This document shows positions 8,920 to 16,763 of a stretch of DNA of 28,841 nucleotides, in pieces. The position numbers and the translations under genes were made by a program. The notes beneath the pieces are model-generated. The model searched no databases and was not told where the DNA came from. It was given only the letters and a program-made list of their open reading frames with translations. The DNA is taken from the NCBI GenBank assembly GCA_002297005.1, contig DBIX01000069.1, forward strand, positions 1-28,841. The letters run 5' to 3'. Positions within the stretch are counted from its first letter, which is position 1. Each line of letters starts with the position of its first letter. Source of the stretch: Cyanobacteria bacterium UBA791. Lineage in GTDB: Bacteria; Cyanobacteriota; Vampirovibrionia; Gastranaerophilales; Gastranaerophilaceae.

Positions 8920-9210
8920 ATGTATCAAAGTGTTAGAGCAAGTCACATTCTTGTACAAACAGAAGACGAAGCTAAAAATTTATTAGCAGATATTAACTCA
9001 GGCAAAGTTAAATTTGAAGATGCTGCAGCTATGCATTCATTATGCCCATCAGGTGCTAGAGGTGGCGACTTAGGTTTCTTCACAAAAGGTCAAATGGTTA
9101 AACCTTTCGAAGATGCTGCTTTTTCAATGAAAAAAGGTGAAGTTTCAAACCCAGTACAAACACAATTTGGATGGCACTTAATCGAATTAACAGATGCAAA
9201 GGAAGCTTAA
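8920..9210 (+). CDS. Parvulin-type peptidyl-prolyl isomerase
   Basis: A 96-residue single-domain parvulin (PpiC type) that should catalyse cis-trans isomerisation of prolyl bonds in the cytoplasm. It starts MYQSVRASHILVQTEDEAKN and contains CPSGARGGDLGFFTKGQMV, PFEDAAF and the closing TQFGWHLIEL, in the usual order. Length agrees with E. coli PpiC (93 residues). I chose the ATG at 8920 because AAGGAG ends 7 bases before it; the open frame continues upstream to 8743 but those residues do not look like protein. The aminopeptidase gene follows after 3 bases, making this the first gene of an operon that ends with dnaA. Confidence 0.95.
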   Translation: MYQSVRASHILVQTEDEAKNLLADINSGKVKFEDAAAMHSLCPSGARGGDLGFFTKGQMVKPFEDAAFSMKKGEVSNPVQTQFGWHLIELTDAKEA

Positions 9211-9213
9211 TTT

Positions 9214-10806
9214 ATGCAAGAATTTCTAAAACGAAATAATTTAGATTATATAATTATAAATTCTACTAACAAATTTTTGGTAGAATACAATGTTTTAGAG
9301 GAAAATTCAAGATATTACCTCACAGGATTTTCTGGCTCAACTGGTGATGCTTTAGTATCTTGTGAGGGAAATATCTATCTTTTTGTTGATGGAAGATACC
9401 ACGAACAAGCAGATAGAGAATGTGATTTAGACAAAATCACAGTTGTAAAACTACAACAAAATCAAAGCTTTTTAGAAGAAGCTACAAATAGAATTAAACC
9501 AAATTCAACACTCGGTATCATTGGAGAAAAAACCTCTGTTTATAGATACGAATGTTTAAAAACAATTTTAGAAGATAAAAATGTAAAAATAAAAGTTTTA
9601 GACAAAGACCCATTTATGAAATCACAAGAAAAAGAAGTTAAAACTCTTGTTGCAGTTGATAAAAGCATTACAGGATTAACTTCAAACGACAAAATAAAAG
9701 AAGTACAAAAAGGGTTAAAAGAAAACGAAGCACAACTTTTCACAAATCTTGAAGAGGTTTCATATATAACAAACCTAAGAGATTTTTCAAAAGCTTATTC
9801 CACTGCAATAAATGGAAAAGTTTTAGTTTCTAAAGAAAAATCTATTCTATTTTGCGACGACAAGATTGAAAGCAAAGAAATAGAAGTAAAACCGCTATCA
9901 GAATTTTCAAATAGCTTAAGCGGTTTAAAAACTGTATATTTCGATAAAATCAGTACAAATATGGCTGATTATTTATCAATGAAAAATATTGCAAAACCAA
10001 TGCAAACAAACATTATTTCAAAAATGAAATCAGTTAAAACAGATGCCGAGTTGGAACATTACAAAGAATGTTTTAAACGCACAGATAAAGCAGTATTTGA
10101 AATAAGAGAATATATTAACAATAACGAAAATATTTCAGAAAAAGATATTGCTGAAAATTTAGAAAAAGCTTTCAAAAAATATGGAGCAAAATTATTATCT
10201 TTCAAATCAATAGTTGCAAAAGACCAAAACTCAGCTCTTGCACATTATTCAAAGAGTTCTGCAAAAGAAATTATGAAAGACGGCTCACTTGTTTTAATAG
10301 ATTGCGGTGCATACTACGAGGGTGGTTATGCAACAGATATAACAAGAGTTTTCGTAAAAGGAACACCAACAGAAGAGCAAAGAGTTATCTATACAACTGT
10401 ATTAAAATCAAGTTTGCACGCTTTTAATACGCCAATAACAGACAAAACTACAGGTTATGATATTGACAAAGTTGCAAGAGATTTGTTGAACGAAATTTCA
10501 CCAGCAAACTTTGAATTTTCTCACGGACTTGGTCACGGAATAGGAATTAGCGTACACGAACAACCACCTAGACTTGCACCATCAGCCTATGCAAAAACAA
10601 CAATTATTGAAGATAATATGTGTTTTACTATCGAACCAGGAATATATTTCAAGGATTTTGGCGGGGTAAGACTAGAAAATTCAGTTTATATGAAAGATAG
10701 AAAAATTCATTCTTTCTCAAGAATGTGTTACGAAAAGAAATTAATCAATTTCGACATGTTAACAGATACAGAAAAAGAATGGCTAAAGAATTTTGAGGTT
10801 CAATAA
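9214..10806 (+). CDS. Xaa-Pro aminopeptidase, M24B family
   Basis: A 530-residue metallopeptidase that removes the N-terminal residue from peptides with proline in second position. It has the three-part layout of large aminopeptidase P: two creatinase-like N-terminal domains (about 1-140 and 150-300), then the pita-bread catalytic domain. The five metal ligands are visible: Asp363 (LIDCGAYYEGG), Asp375 (ATDITRVF), His441 (HGLGHGIGISVHEQPPR), Glu474 (FTIEPGIYF) and Glu488 (GGVRLENSVY). It is somewhat shorter than the approximately 590-residue homologues. No signal peptide was seen, so it is cytoplasmic. Its last base is the A of the next ATG (TAATG). Confidence 0.93.
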   Translation: MQEFLKRNNLDYIIINSTNKFLVEYNVLEENSRYYLTGFSGSTGDALVSCEGNIYLFVDGRYHEQADRECDLDKITVVKLQQNQSFLEEATNRIKPNSTLGIIGEKTSVYRYECLKTILEDKNVKIKVLDKDPFMKSQEKEVKTLVAVDKSITGLTSNDKIKEVQKGLKENEAQLFTNLEEVSYITNLRDFSKAYSTAINGKVLVSKEKSILFCDDKIESKEIEVKPLSEFSNSLSGLKTVYFDKISTNMADYLSMKNIAKPMQTNIISKMKSVKTDAELEHYKECFKRTDKAVFEIREYINNNENISEKDIAENLEKAFKKYGAKLLSFKSIVAKDQNSALAHYSKSSAKEIMKDGSLVLIDCGAYYEGGYATDITRVFVKGTPTEEQRVIYTTVLKSSLHAFNTPITDKTTGYDIDKVARDLLNEISPANFEFSHGLGHGIGISVHEQPPRLAPSAYAKTTIIEDNMCFTIEPGIYFKDFGGVRLENSVYMKDRKIHSFSRMCYEKKLINFDMLTDTEKEWLKNFEVQ

Positions 10807-11555
10807 TGGAGATTACAAGCGTAAATAACGATTTAGTAAAAGAAGTTGTTAAACTTCAACAAAAAAAACACAGGGACGAAACAAAAAAGTTTCTACTTGA
10901 GGGCTACAAAGCCATAGAAGAAGCACTTTCATCAAATATAAAACTTGATAAAATATTTATAAAAAAAGGTACAAAACACTCTTTTGACGAAAAAAACGTT
11001 ATTTACGTGTCAGAACAAGTTTTAAAGAAAATTTCAACAACAACCTCTGCTCCAGAAATCGTAGCAGTAGGATTTCAAAGAACATACAATTTGGACATCT
11101 TAAAAGATGCAAAAAAAGTTGCACTATTTGAAAACATAAATGATTTAGGAAACTTAGGCACAATTCTTAGAACATCAACGGCAGTAGACATTGATGCAAT
11201 AATACTTTTTGGAGATACAGTTGATATTTATAATCCAAAATGCGTTAGAGCTTCAGTTGGAAACCTTTGGAAAACACCCGTTTTTAATATTAAAGACATT
11301 TCTGTTCTAGAAAAATATTTTGGTGATTTTGACAGAATTGCAACTTTGCCAAAGGCAAACGATACAGTTGATTTAAAAGATTACAAGACAAAAGACAAAA
11401 CTCTAGTGATGTTTGGTGCTGAAAGTTCAGGTTTAACAGATAAGCTAATAGATTTTGCCACAACAAAAATGACAATAGAAATGAAGAACAAGGTTGAATC
11501 ACTTAATTTAAGTATTAGTGCAGGAATTGTTTTGTATAAACTATTTTTGTTGTAA
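10806..11555 (+). CDS. TrmH/SpoU family RNA 2'-O-ribose methyltransferase
   Basis: A 249-residue SPOUT enzyme that methylates a ribose 2'-OH in rRNA or tRNA using S-adenosylmethionine. Residues about 1-95 form the substrate-binding domain (KKFLLEGYKAIEEAL). The knotted catalytic domain shows motif 1 NINDLGNLGTILRTSTA (about 114-130, with its Asn and Arg), motif 2 FGAESSGLT (about 201-209) and motif 3 VESLNLSISAGIVLYKLF at the C-terminus. This order is diagnostic. The exact target base cannot be told from sequence. It is translationally coupled to the aminopeptidase (one-base overlap) and lies 9 bases before dnaA. Confidence 0.9.
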   Translation: MEITSVNNDLVKEVVKLQQKKHRDETKKFLLEGYKAIEEALSSNIKLDKIFIKKGTKHSFDEKNVIYVSEQVLKKISTTTSAPEIVAVGFQRTYNLDILKDAKKVALFENINDLGNLGTILRTSTAVDIDAIILFGDTVDIYNPKCVRASVGNLWKTPVFNIKDISVLEKYFGDFDRIATLPKANDTVDLKDYKTKDKTLVMFGAESSGLTDKLIDFATTKMTIEMKNKVESLNLSISAGIVLYKLFLL

Positions 11556-11564
11556 AATATTCTT

Positions 11565-12950
11565 ATGAACACTAGCGAAATGGAAAAGATTTGGGAAGAT
11601 GCAAAAAAGGTATTGCAAAAAAGCATACCGGAATCGTCTTACGAAAGTTGGGTTGAACCACTTGAAATAATTGAATTTGAAGATAATCAAATAAAACTTA
11701 TTTCCGGTCAAGCTTTTGCTATTGAATATTTAAAGAAAAATCATTACCCTGAAATCCTTGAGGGCTTCAAAAAAGTTTTAAAACAAGATATTACAGTATC
11801 TTTGGAGGTTGATAAAGAAACCTTTGATAAAATAAAAAAGACAAAAATCAAGGAAGAAAAAAGAGAAGAAAAAGCCCTAAAGAAAGAAGAAGAACATAAA
11901 AAATCTATTGAAAATTTAGGTTACGTTCAATCAATGAACTTAAATTTAAAATATAGATTTGACAATTTTGTAACTGACGAAAATAACAAAAATGCAAAAC
12001 TCGCAGCACAAATGGTTGCAAACGAACCAAACGCAAAATATAATCCACTTTATATCCAAGGTGGTTCAGGCTTGGGTAAAACTCACTTGATGCAAGCTAT
12101 TGGACACGCACTTATAAGTGATAAAAAAATCCAATGCATAAAATCAGAAGTTTTTATTAACGAATACATCAATAGTACAGCTAGAAACAAAGATTTTAAT
12201 AAAAGTAATTTGATGAACAAATTTAGAAACAAATATAGAAATGTAGATGTTCTTTTAATTGACGATATTCAATTTTTTGAGGGCAAAAAACAATGTATGG
12301 AAGAGCTTTTCAACACCTTTGACGCTCTTCATAACGCAAATAAACAAATCGTTTTGACATCTGACAGACTACCAAAAGATATGCCCGAAATGCCAAACAG
12401 ATTAATCACAAGATTTGAACAAGGTCTAGTAGTGGAAATTCAACCACCTAAAGAAGAAACAAGAGTAAAAATCTTAGAAAATCTTGCAAACTCAAAAAAT
12501 CTAACAGTTCCAAAAGAAGTTTTTGAATATATTGCTAAAAACTTTAAAAACAATGTAAGAGAACTTGAGGGAGCATTTAATAAGGTTGAAGCATTTGCAT
12601 CATTTGAAGATACAGACATCTCACTTGAATTTGCAAAACATATTCTAAAATGCGAAGAAAGAAATGAACTTACAATAGAAAATATTGCAGAAAAAATAGC
12701 TAAAAAATTTGACATTACTATTGATGATATAAAATCTTCTGCAAGAAGTTCTAATATTTCAAATCCTAGAAAAATCGTTGCATATATTTCAAGAGAATAT
12801 TTAAAGTTAAAACTTGATGATATTGCAAAATTCTTAAATAAAAAACACCAAACAGTTATGTATGGTAGCGATCAGATAAAAGAAAAAATAAAAAAAGATT
12901 CTAAATTAAAAAAACAAATCCAAGAAATACTAAAAGATTTAAATTTATAA
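11565..12950 (+). CDS. dnaA: Chromosomal replication initiator DnaA
   Basis: A 461-residue AAA+ initiator that binds DnaA boxes at oriC and opens the duplex. Domain I (about 1-85) begins EKIWEDAKKVLQKSIPESSY and holds SYESWVEPL. A short charged linker (about 88-120, K/E-rich) forms domain II. The AAA+ core has Walker A GGSGLGKT at 166-173, Walker B LLIDDIQFF at about 230-238, and sensor/arginine-finger segment LPNRLITRFEQGLVVE-like (here MPNRLITRFEQG). Domain IV closes with the DNA-binding signature KKHQTVMYGSDQI. The length is typical. It is the last gene of the parvulin-aminopeptidase-methylase operon, and dnaN is not adjacent. No cluster of TTATNCACA boxes was seen on either side, so the origin is probably elsewhere. 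Confidence 0.98.
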   Translation: MNTSEMEKIWEDAKKVLQKSIPESSYESWVEPLEIIEFEDNQIKLISGQAFAIEYLKKNHYPEILEGFKKVLKQDITVSLEVDKETFDKIKKTKIKEEKREEKALKKEEEHKKSIENLGYVQSMNLNLKYRFDNFVTDENNKNAKLAAQMVANEPNAKYNPLYIQGGSGLGKTHLMQAIGHALISDKKIQCIKSEVFINEYINSTARNKDFNKSNLMNKFRNKYRNVDVLLIDDIQFFEGKKQCMEELFNTFDALHNANKQIVLTSDRLPKDMPEMPNRLITRFEQGLVVEIQPPKEETRVKILENLANSKNLTVPKEVFEYIAKNFKNNVRELEGAFNKVEAFASFEDTDISLEFAKHILKCEERNELTIENIAEKIAKKFDITIDDIKSSARSSNISNPRKIVAYISREYLKLKLDDIAKFLNKKHQTVMYGSDQIKEKIKKDSKLKKQIQEILKDLNL

Positions 12951-12956
12951 AAATAA

Positions 12957-12993
12957 AACAGAGGTGCATCGGTAAAACCGATGCACCTCTGTT
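12957..12993. terminator. 17-bp perfect hairpin after dnaA
   Basis: AACAGAGGTGCATCGGT (12957-12973), loop AAA, and its exact complement (12977-12993) form a triloop hairpin 7 bases past the dnaA stop. The downstream T-tract is weak (TTAAT), so termination may depend on the stem alone or on the next hairpin. Confidence 0.75.
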
Positions 12994-12998
12994 AATGA

Positions 12999-13032
12999 AG
13001 ATGGGAAAGTTGCAAATGCAACTTTCCCATCT
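12999..13032. repeat. 15-bp perfect hairpin lacking a T-tract
   Basis: AGATGGGAAAGTTGC (12999-13013), loop AAAT and the exact complement (13018-13032) follow the first hairpin by 5 bases, between the convergent dnaA and Ycf23 genes. Neither direction has a run of T after it, so it is not a standard intrinsic terminator. It could protect 3' ends or block read-through from both sides. Confidence 0.85.
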
Positions 13033-13059
13033 AAACTTATAATTTAACTAGTAATCAAA

Positions 13060-13851
13060 CTACCAAGCTAAAGATTCTTTTCTTGAAGAATTCATATTTC
13101 TGTTAGAGATTTCTCTTAAGTTTTTGATAACTGCTAACATTTGAATTTGAGATTCTAATTTGTTAACGCAAGAACCACAACCGATTGCACTAGCACCAGC
13201 AGCGAAAGCCATAGCAGCTGTAACTGTGTTAATGTTTGAAGCTGTCATGATTGGTAATTCAACGTTTCTTGATAATTCAATTGTGTTAGAAAGAGTTAAT
13301 TCAGCTCTGTTTAACCAAGTTCTTGTGCTTTCTAAAGTAGATTCATTTTGAACAAAACCTTCAGTTTGGATTAAATCGATGTTCAATGCTTCTAACTCTC
13401 TAGCTAAAGAGATTTGGTCGTTGATTGAAATTGAACCAGGGATTGTTACGCAGAACATAACGTTTGATCTATTTTCTTCAATCATTGATAAAGTTTCACG
13501 AACTAAGCTTAAAACTTCCATTGAAGAGAAGTTTCTGCCTTCTCTGTATAATGCGTCGAAGTTACCTAATTCGATAGCATCAACGTGGTGAACGTTAACT
13601 GCTTCAGCTAATTCAGTTGGGTTGATTGAAGATGCGAATAATGAAATTGAAGAATTTGCTGATTCAATCATTTCTTTAACCATTGTTAATACGTTGTGAT
13701 TAGCAGAAACGTCAACTGCGTCTGCACCAGCTTCGATAGCTGATGAAACAACCATTTTTACTCTGTCTAAATCAATATTATTAATACCTGAAATAATTTT
13801 TAATGCTCTTTTTTCGTTTAAAGCTCTTTTGAATGTTTCAATATTTCTCAT
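13060..13851 (-). CDS. Ycf23 / DUF561 family protein
   Basis: A 263-residue TIM-barrel-like protein of the Ycf23/DUF561 family, known from cyanobacteria and algal plastids; its biochemical role is unknown. Family-like features are ALKIISGINNIDLDRV near the start, AIEAGADAVDVSAN (about 38-51), DAIELGNFDALYREGR (about 91-106), and the ending PIMTASNINTVTAAMAFAAG with AIGCGSCVNKL. The repeated 'G-A-D-A-[IV]-[DE]' and 'G-A-x-A-I-G' strands are typical of barrel phosphate-binding loops. It has a good GGAG ribosome site and a GTAGGTAG leader element (13865-13872). It is a single-gene unit. Its presence is the best lineage marker in the window for a cyanobacterium-related organism. Confidence 0.85.
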   Translation of the reverse strand: MRNIETFKRALNEKRALKIISGINNIDLDRVKMVVSSAIEAGADAVDVSANHNVLTMVKEMIESANSSISLFASSINPTELAEAVNVHHVDAIELGNFDALYREGRNFSSMEVLSLVRETLSMIEENRSNVMFCVTIPGSISINDQISLARELEALNIDLIQTEGFVQNESTLESTRTWLNRAELTLSNTIELSRNVELPIMTASNINTVTAAMAFAAGASAIGCGSCVNKLESQIQMLAVIKNLREISNRNMNSSRKESLAW

Positions 13852-14008
13852 AATTTCTCCTTTCCTACCTACTTAAATTATGAATATTTTTGCAAATAAA
13901 TTATAAATTAAAAAAATAATAATTACAAGAATAATACTAAAAAATATTACGTAGGTAGTAAACTTTTTTAACAAAGGTTTTACAATGGTTTTAAGGGAGA
14001 GAGGGTAT

Positions 14009-14677
14009 ATGCTTTTAAAAGAAATTAAAAAGAGTTATCTAATAATTTTTATAATGTTGTTGTTTGGATTAAATCCAGTCATGAGCTATGACACAGACGA
14101 AAACTCTATGATAAACGTTTATGAAAAAATAAATCCAGCTATTGTTGCGATTGACGCCGAGCTTGAGGTGGGTATTTCTGGCGGGACAGGTTGTATTATA
14201 GATAAAGATGGGACTATTTTAACAAGTAGGCACGTCATTGAAAACAGTAAAAAAATTGACGTAACAACGTATGATGGAAAAACTTATAAGGCTACAATTA
14301 TTCCTACAAAAAATAAAAGTGATTTAGCCTTAATCAAAATATCACCTAAAAAGCCTTTAAATATAGTAACTTTAGGAAATTCTGATACCTTAAAAGTTGG
14401 GCAAAAAATATTAGCAATAGGTAATCCTTTTGGGTTTTCAGGCACTTTAACTCAGGGCATTGTATCAAGAATTGATTATGCAAGAAAAAAAATTCAAACA
14501 GACGCTGCAATTAACCCAGGTTGCTCAGGTGGACCAATATTGAATACAATAGGCGAAGTCGTTGGTATAAGCCAATCTATTTATAACCCTGATAATAACA
14601 TTTCAAATATCGGTATCGGTTTTGCAATTCCAGCGGACGAAGTTAAAAAATTTATTGCACATAATAGTAGTAAATAA
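14009..14677 (+). CDS. Short HtrA/DegP-like S1C serine protease without PDZ domain
   Basis: A 222-residue exported trypsin-fold protease. Residues 1-28 form a signal peptide or membrane anchor (KEIKKSYLIIFIMLLFGLNP). The catalytic triad is complete: His75 in TSRHVIE, Asp105 in KSDLALIKI and Ser173 in NPGCSGGPIL. The usual GNSGGP is GCSGGP here, with Cys directly before the catalytic Ser. DegP-type proteins run on into one or two PDZ domains; this one stops just after the protease fold (GIGFAIPADEVKKFI). An upstream ATG at 13985 is in frame, but the run AGGGAGAGAGGG lies just before 14009, and that start gives a natural signal peptide. A GTAGGTAG element is at 13951-13958. Substrates are unknown. 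Confidence 0.88.
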   Translation: MLLKEIKKSYLIIFIMLLFGLNPVMSYDTDENSMINVYEKINPAIVAIDAELEVGISGGTGCIIDKDGTILTSRHVIENSKKIDVTTYDGKTYKATIIPTKNKSDLALIKISPKKPLNIVTLGNSDTLKVGQKILAIGNPFGFSGTLTQGIVSRIDYARKKIQTDAAINPGCSGGPILNTIGEVVGISQSIYNPDNNISNIGIGFAIPADEVKKFIAHNSSK

Positions 14678-14702
14678 CATGTTACAAGCATGTTACATGT
14701 TA
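14678..14702. repeat. Three direct copies of CATGTTA
   Basis: CATGTTA occurs at 14678-14684, 14689-14695 and 14696-14702 in the 85-base gap between the protease gene and the next gene. The first begins one base after the protease stop codon. The spacing (11 and 7 bases) and palindromic core (AACATGTT) suggest an operator or a small repeat; the 8620-8640 site has the same AACATG/CATGTT arms. Confidence 0.55.
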
Positions 14703-14762
14703 AGCAATTATTTTTAATCCTTTGTTTTAATATAAGAGTAAGTGTAGACAAGGGTGAATTAT

Positions 14763-15314
14763 ATGGGAATGAACGTATCAAACTTTTACGCAATAAATAC
14801 CATAGATAGAGGAAATGGGCAAAAAGGCTTTTATTTTCACGAATACAGAAATGACAACGGAAAAGCCGCAGAACTTGTAACAATGGGTGACGGTCTTGGA
14901 GATGCAAAGGAAGCAGCTGAGGGATTTATAAAACGTGGTTTTGACCCTGATAAAATTAAAATTAATGGGCAGTTAGCAAGTGATATTTTCAAAAAAGAAA
15001 ATGCGGAACCTAAAAAAGAAAATGATATTATTGATACAACAACTTTAACAGGATTTGCTAAATTCAAAGCTAAAGCACATAATTTTATACAAAAGGCAAA
15101 AAACTTTTTCTCAAAAGTTCCAAAAATGCCAGCACCAGTTATGGCAAACAACTTAAACAATGATAATTCTACTCTGATTACAAATGAACAACATCAATTA
15201 ATAATGGACACAGTCAATCAGATGAATCAACAAAACATTATTAATCAAATGAACCAACAAAATACAATGACTCAAAATAACATGATGCAAATGCAAATGA
15301 TGGGAATGATGTAA
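14763..15314 (+). CDS. Hypothetical protein with Met/Gln/Asn-rich C-terminal tail
   Basis: A 183-residue protein I do not recognise. Residues 1-75 look folded (NVSFYAINTIDRG-like start, here NVSNFYAINTIDRGNGQKGF, then ELVTMGDGLGDAKEAAEGFI and a D-P-D-K-I-K-I segment). A lysine-rich helix follows (FAKFKAKAHNFIQKAKNFF, about 98-116). The last 35 residues are built from Gln, Asn and Met: NQMNQQN twice, then NNMMQMQMMGMM. No signal peptide was seen. The ATG at 14763 was chosen because AAGGG lies 10 bases before it; GTG at 14754 is an in-frame alternative. It follows the HtrA-like gene in the same direction and ends at a strong terminator. Confidence 0.75.
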   Translation: MGMNVSNFYAINTIDRGNGQKGFYFHEYRNDNGKAAELVTMGDGLGDAKEAAEGFIKRGFDPDKIKINGQLASDIFKKENAEPKKENDIIDTTTLTGFAKFKAKAHNFIQKAKNFFSKVPKMPAPVMANNLNNDNSTLITNEQHQLIMDTVNQMNQQNIINQMNQQNTMTQNNMMQMQMMGMM

Positions 15315-15320
15315 AAATTT

Positions 15321-15356
15321 AAAGAGAGGCGAAGCCAAAGGCTTCGCCTCTCTTTT
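15321..15356. terminator. Bidirectional intrinsic terminator
   Basis: A perfect 16-bp stem (15321-15336 with 15340-15355), AAA triloop and TTTT tail; the GGCGAAGCC core is the same as in the terminator at 24184-24222. It closes the rightward gene ending at 15314. Confidence 0.93.
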
Positions 15357-15360
15357 ATGT

Positions 15361-15388
15361 AAAAAAAAAGACTCCTTTTGGAGTCTTT
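15361..15388 (-). terminator. Leftward intrinsic terminator for the repeat-protein gene
   Basis: Read leftward, AAAGACTCC and GGAGTCTTT form a 9-bp stem (15388-15380 with 15375-15367) with an AAAA loop, and a run of nine T residues follows (15369-15361). It lies 46 bases past the stop of the repeat-protein gene. Confidence 0.85.
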
Positions 15389-15434
15389 AAATTTGTTTTT
15401 TCTTAAAACCTCGTTAAATTATTTAATGTCTATC

Positions 15435-15842
15435 TTAGCAGAATGATGAGAATGATCCGCTATCACCTGAAGAAGCAACAGAACCTGCTGATTCGCATCC
15501 GCCTGCACTAGCTAGAGAGCCAGCTGATTCAGAACCGGCACAAGCCAATGAGCCTGCTGATTCTGAGCCACAAGCTAGCGAACCTGCTGATTCACTTGCT
15601 AAAGAGCCAGCTGATTCTGAGTATTGTGAATAATCAATTTGAGGTGCAAATGGATTGCTTGATACAAATTCATCACATTGAGCTGGGCTTGAAAGTAAGC
15701 CACCTGATGATTGACCTGCACAAGCTAATGAGCCTGCTGACTCACTATTCACACTTGCTAAAGAACCTGCTGATTCTACATTATTGTTATTATTTGATGC
15801 TGTGTTGCTTTGCGACAAATTCAAATTAAAACTAAGTGCCAT
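15435..15842 (-). CDS. Ser/Gly/Ala-rich protein with seven ESAGSLA repeats and six Cys
   Basis: A 135-residue protein with no family I recognise. After MALSFNLNLSQSNTASNNNN it carries seven units of ESAG-S-[LV]-A, mostly followed by Ser or Cys. On the plus strand they lie at 15474-15494, 15510-15530, 15543-15563, 15573-15593, 15597-15617, 15723-15743 and 15756-15776. A non-repeat insert (SSPAQCDEFVSSNPFAPQID) separates two N-terminal from five C-terminal units. Three units end SLAC, and the other Cys are in PAQCDE, AGGCES and the final SSFC. The units differ at synonymous sites (Gly GGC/GGT, Ser TCA/TCT/TCG, Leu TTG/CTA/TTA), so the peptide is conserved rather than freshly duplicated. AGGAG lies 7 bases before the ATG. 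No signal peptide and no obvious modifying enzyme are adjacent. It could be a modified-peptide precursor, a scaffold or a surface protein; none is shown. Confidence 0.8.
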   Translation of the reverse strand: MALSFNLNLSQSNTASNNNNNVESAGSLASVNSESAGSLACAGQSSGGLLSSPAQCDEFVSSNPFAPQIDYSQYSESAGSLASESAGSLACGSESAGSLACAGSESAGSLASAGGCESAGSVASSGDSGSFSSFC

Positions 15843-15935
15843 GCATACACTCCTAATATCCTTTTACATGTATATAAAAACATTTTCTTTTACGTGATTT
15901 CAACACTTAATGTTTTTGTTACATTTATTCACATT

Positions 15936-16763
15936 CTATGATTTTAATGATAAGTCAAGGGTTTCAGCCCCAGCCACAATTGCACTTGTTGAAATAATAT
16001 CAACACCTGTTTTTGCAATTTCTTCTAATCTTTCGTAAGTAACATTACCGCTTGCCTCTACAATCGCTTGTTTATCAATGATTTTAACCGCTTCTGTCAT
16101 CAAGTCATTTGGCATGTTATCAAGCATGATTATATCTGCTTTACATCTAATGGCTTCTCTTACTTGGTCTAAATTTTCACATTCAACTTCAATTTTATGA
16201 GTATGAGAAATGCATGCTCTGATTTTTTCAACCGCTTTTGTAATAGAACCAGCATACGCAATATGATTATCTTTAATCATTACGCAATCAGAAAGGTTAA
16301 ATCTATGAGGAGTTGCACCGCCAACCATTACAGAATATTTTTCAAATAATCTAAAACATGGAGTAGTTTTACGAGTATCTGTAATTTTTACCCCATATTT
16401 ATCCAAAACTTTTTGATATTTATTTGTTAGAGTTGCAATACCACTCATTCTTTGAATGTAGTTTAAAGCAGTTCTTTCACCAATTAAAATTGTTGACGCC
16501 AAGCCCTCAACTTCTGCGACTTTATCACCTTTTTTTATTGCGTCACCGTCTTTAAAATAGAATTTAACTTTAAAATCATCTGACAATTCTTTAAATACGA
16601 TTTCAAAAACCTCTAAACCGCATATAATACCGTCTGCTTTAGCTATTAAATTTAATTTTAAATTTTTATCTTCTACCAAAGTATCTGTCGTAATATCGAT
16701 AAATCCAATATCTTCCTTTAGAGCGTTTCTTACATGCTCTTTTACCATAAATTTATTTAACAA
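15936..16763 (-). CDS. nadC: Nicotinate-nucleotide pyrophosphorylase (carboxylating)
   Basis: Quinolinate phosphoribosyltransferase: quinolinate plus PRPP gives nicotinate mononucleotide in de novo NAD synthesis. Family marks are ALKEDIGFIDITTDTL at the N-terminus, TALNYIQRMSGIAT, TRKTTPCFR (PRPP/quinolinate-binding Arg and Lys), HRFNLSDCVMIKDNH and VECENLDQV, with the usual C-terminal EASGNVTYERL. Length (about 275) is normal. The start is uncertain. The only good ribosome site, AAGGAG, is 9 bases before a TTG at 16763, giving an 11-base overlap with nadB. ATG codons in frame at 16784 (before the ribosome site) and 16748 are alternatives. It is coupled to nadB; nadA is not in the window. Confidence 0.95.
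   Translation of the reverse strand: MLNKFMVKEHVRNALKEDIGFIDITTDTLVEDKNLKLNLIAKADGIICGLEVFEIVFKELSDDFKVKFYFKDGDAIKKGDKVAEVEGLASTILIGERTALNYIQRMSGIATLTNKYQKVLDKYGVKITDTRKTTPCFRLFEKYSVMVGGATPHRFNLSDCVMIKDNHIAYAGSITKAVEKIRACISHTHKIEVECENLDQVREAIRCKADIIMLDNMPNDLMTEAVKIIDKQAIVEASGNVTYERLEEIAKTGVDIISTSAIVAGAETLDLSLKS

Noticed and set aside
12950..13984. oriC next to dnaA
   Set aside because: No cluster of DnaA boxes (TTATNCACA) was seen on either strand around dnaA or in the 13852-14008 gap.
15435..15842. CRISPR array in the 15.4-15.8 kb repeats
   Set aside because: The repeats are short, irregularly spaced, in frame and encode ESAGSLA with synonymous variation; they are coding repeats.
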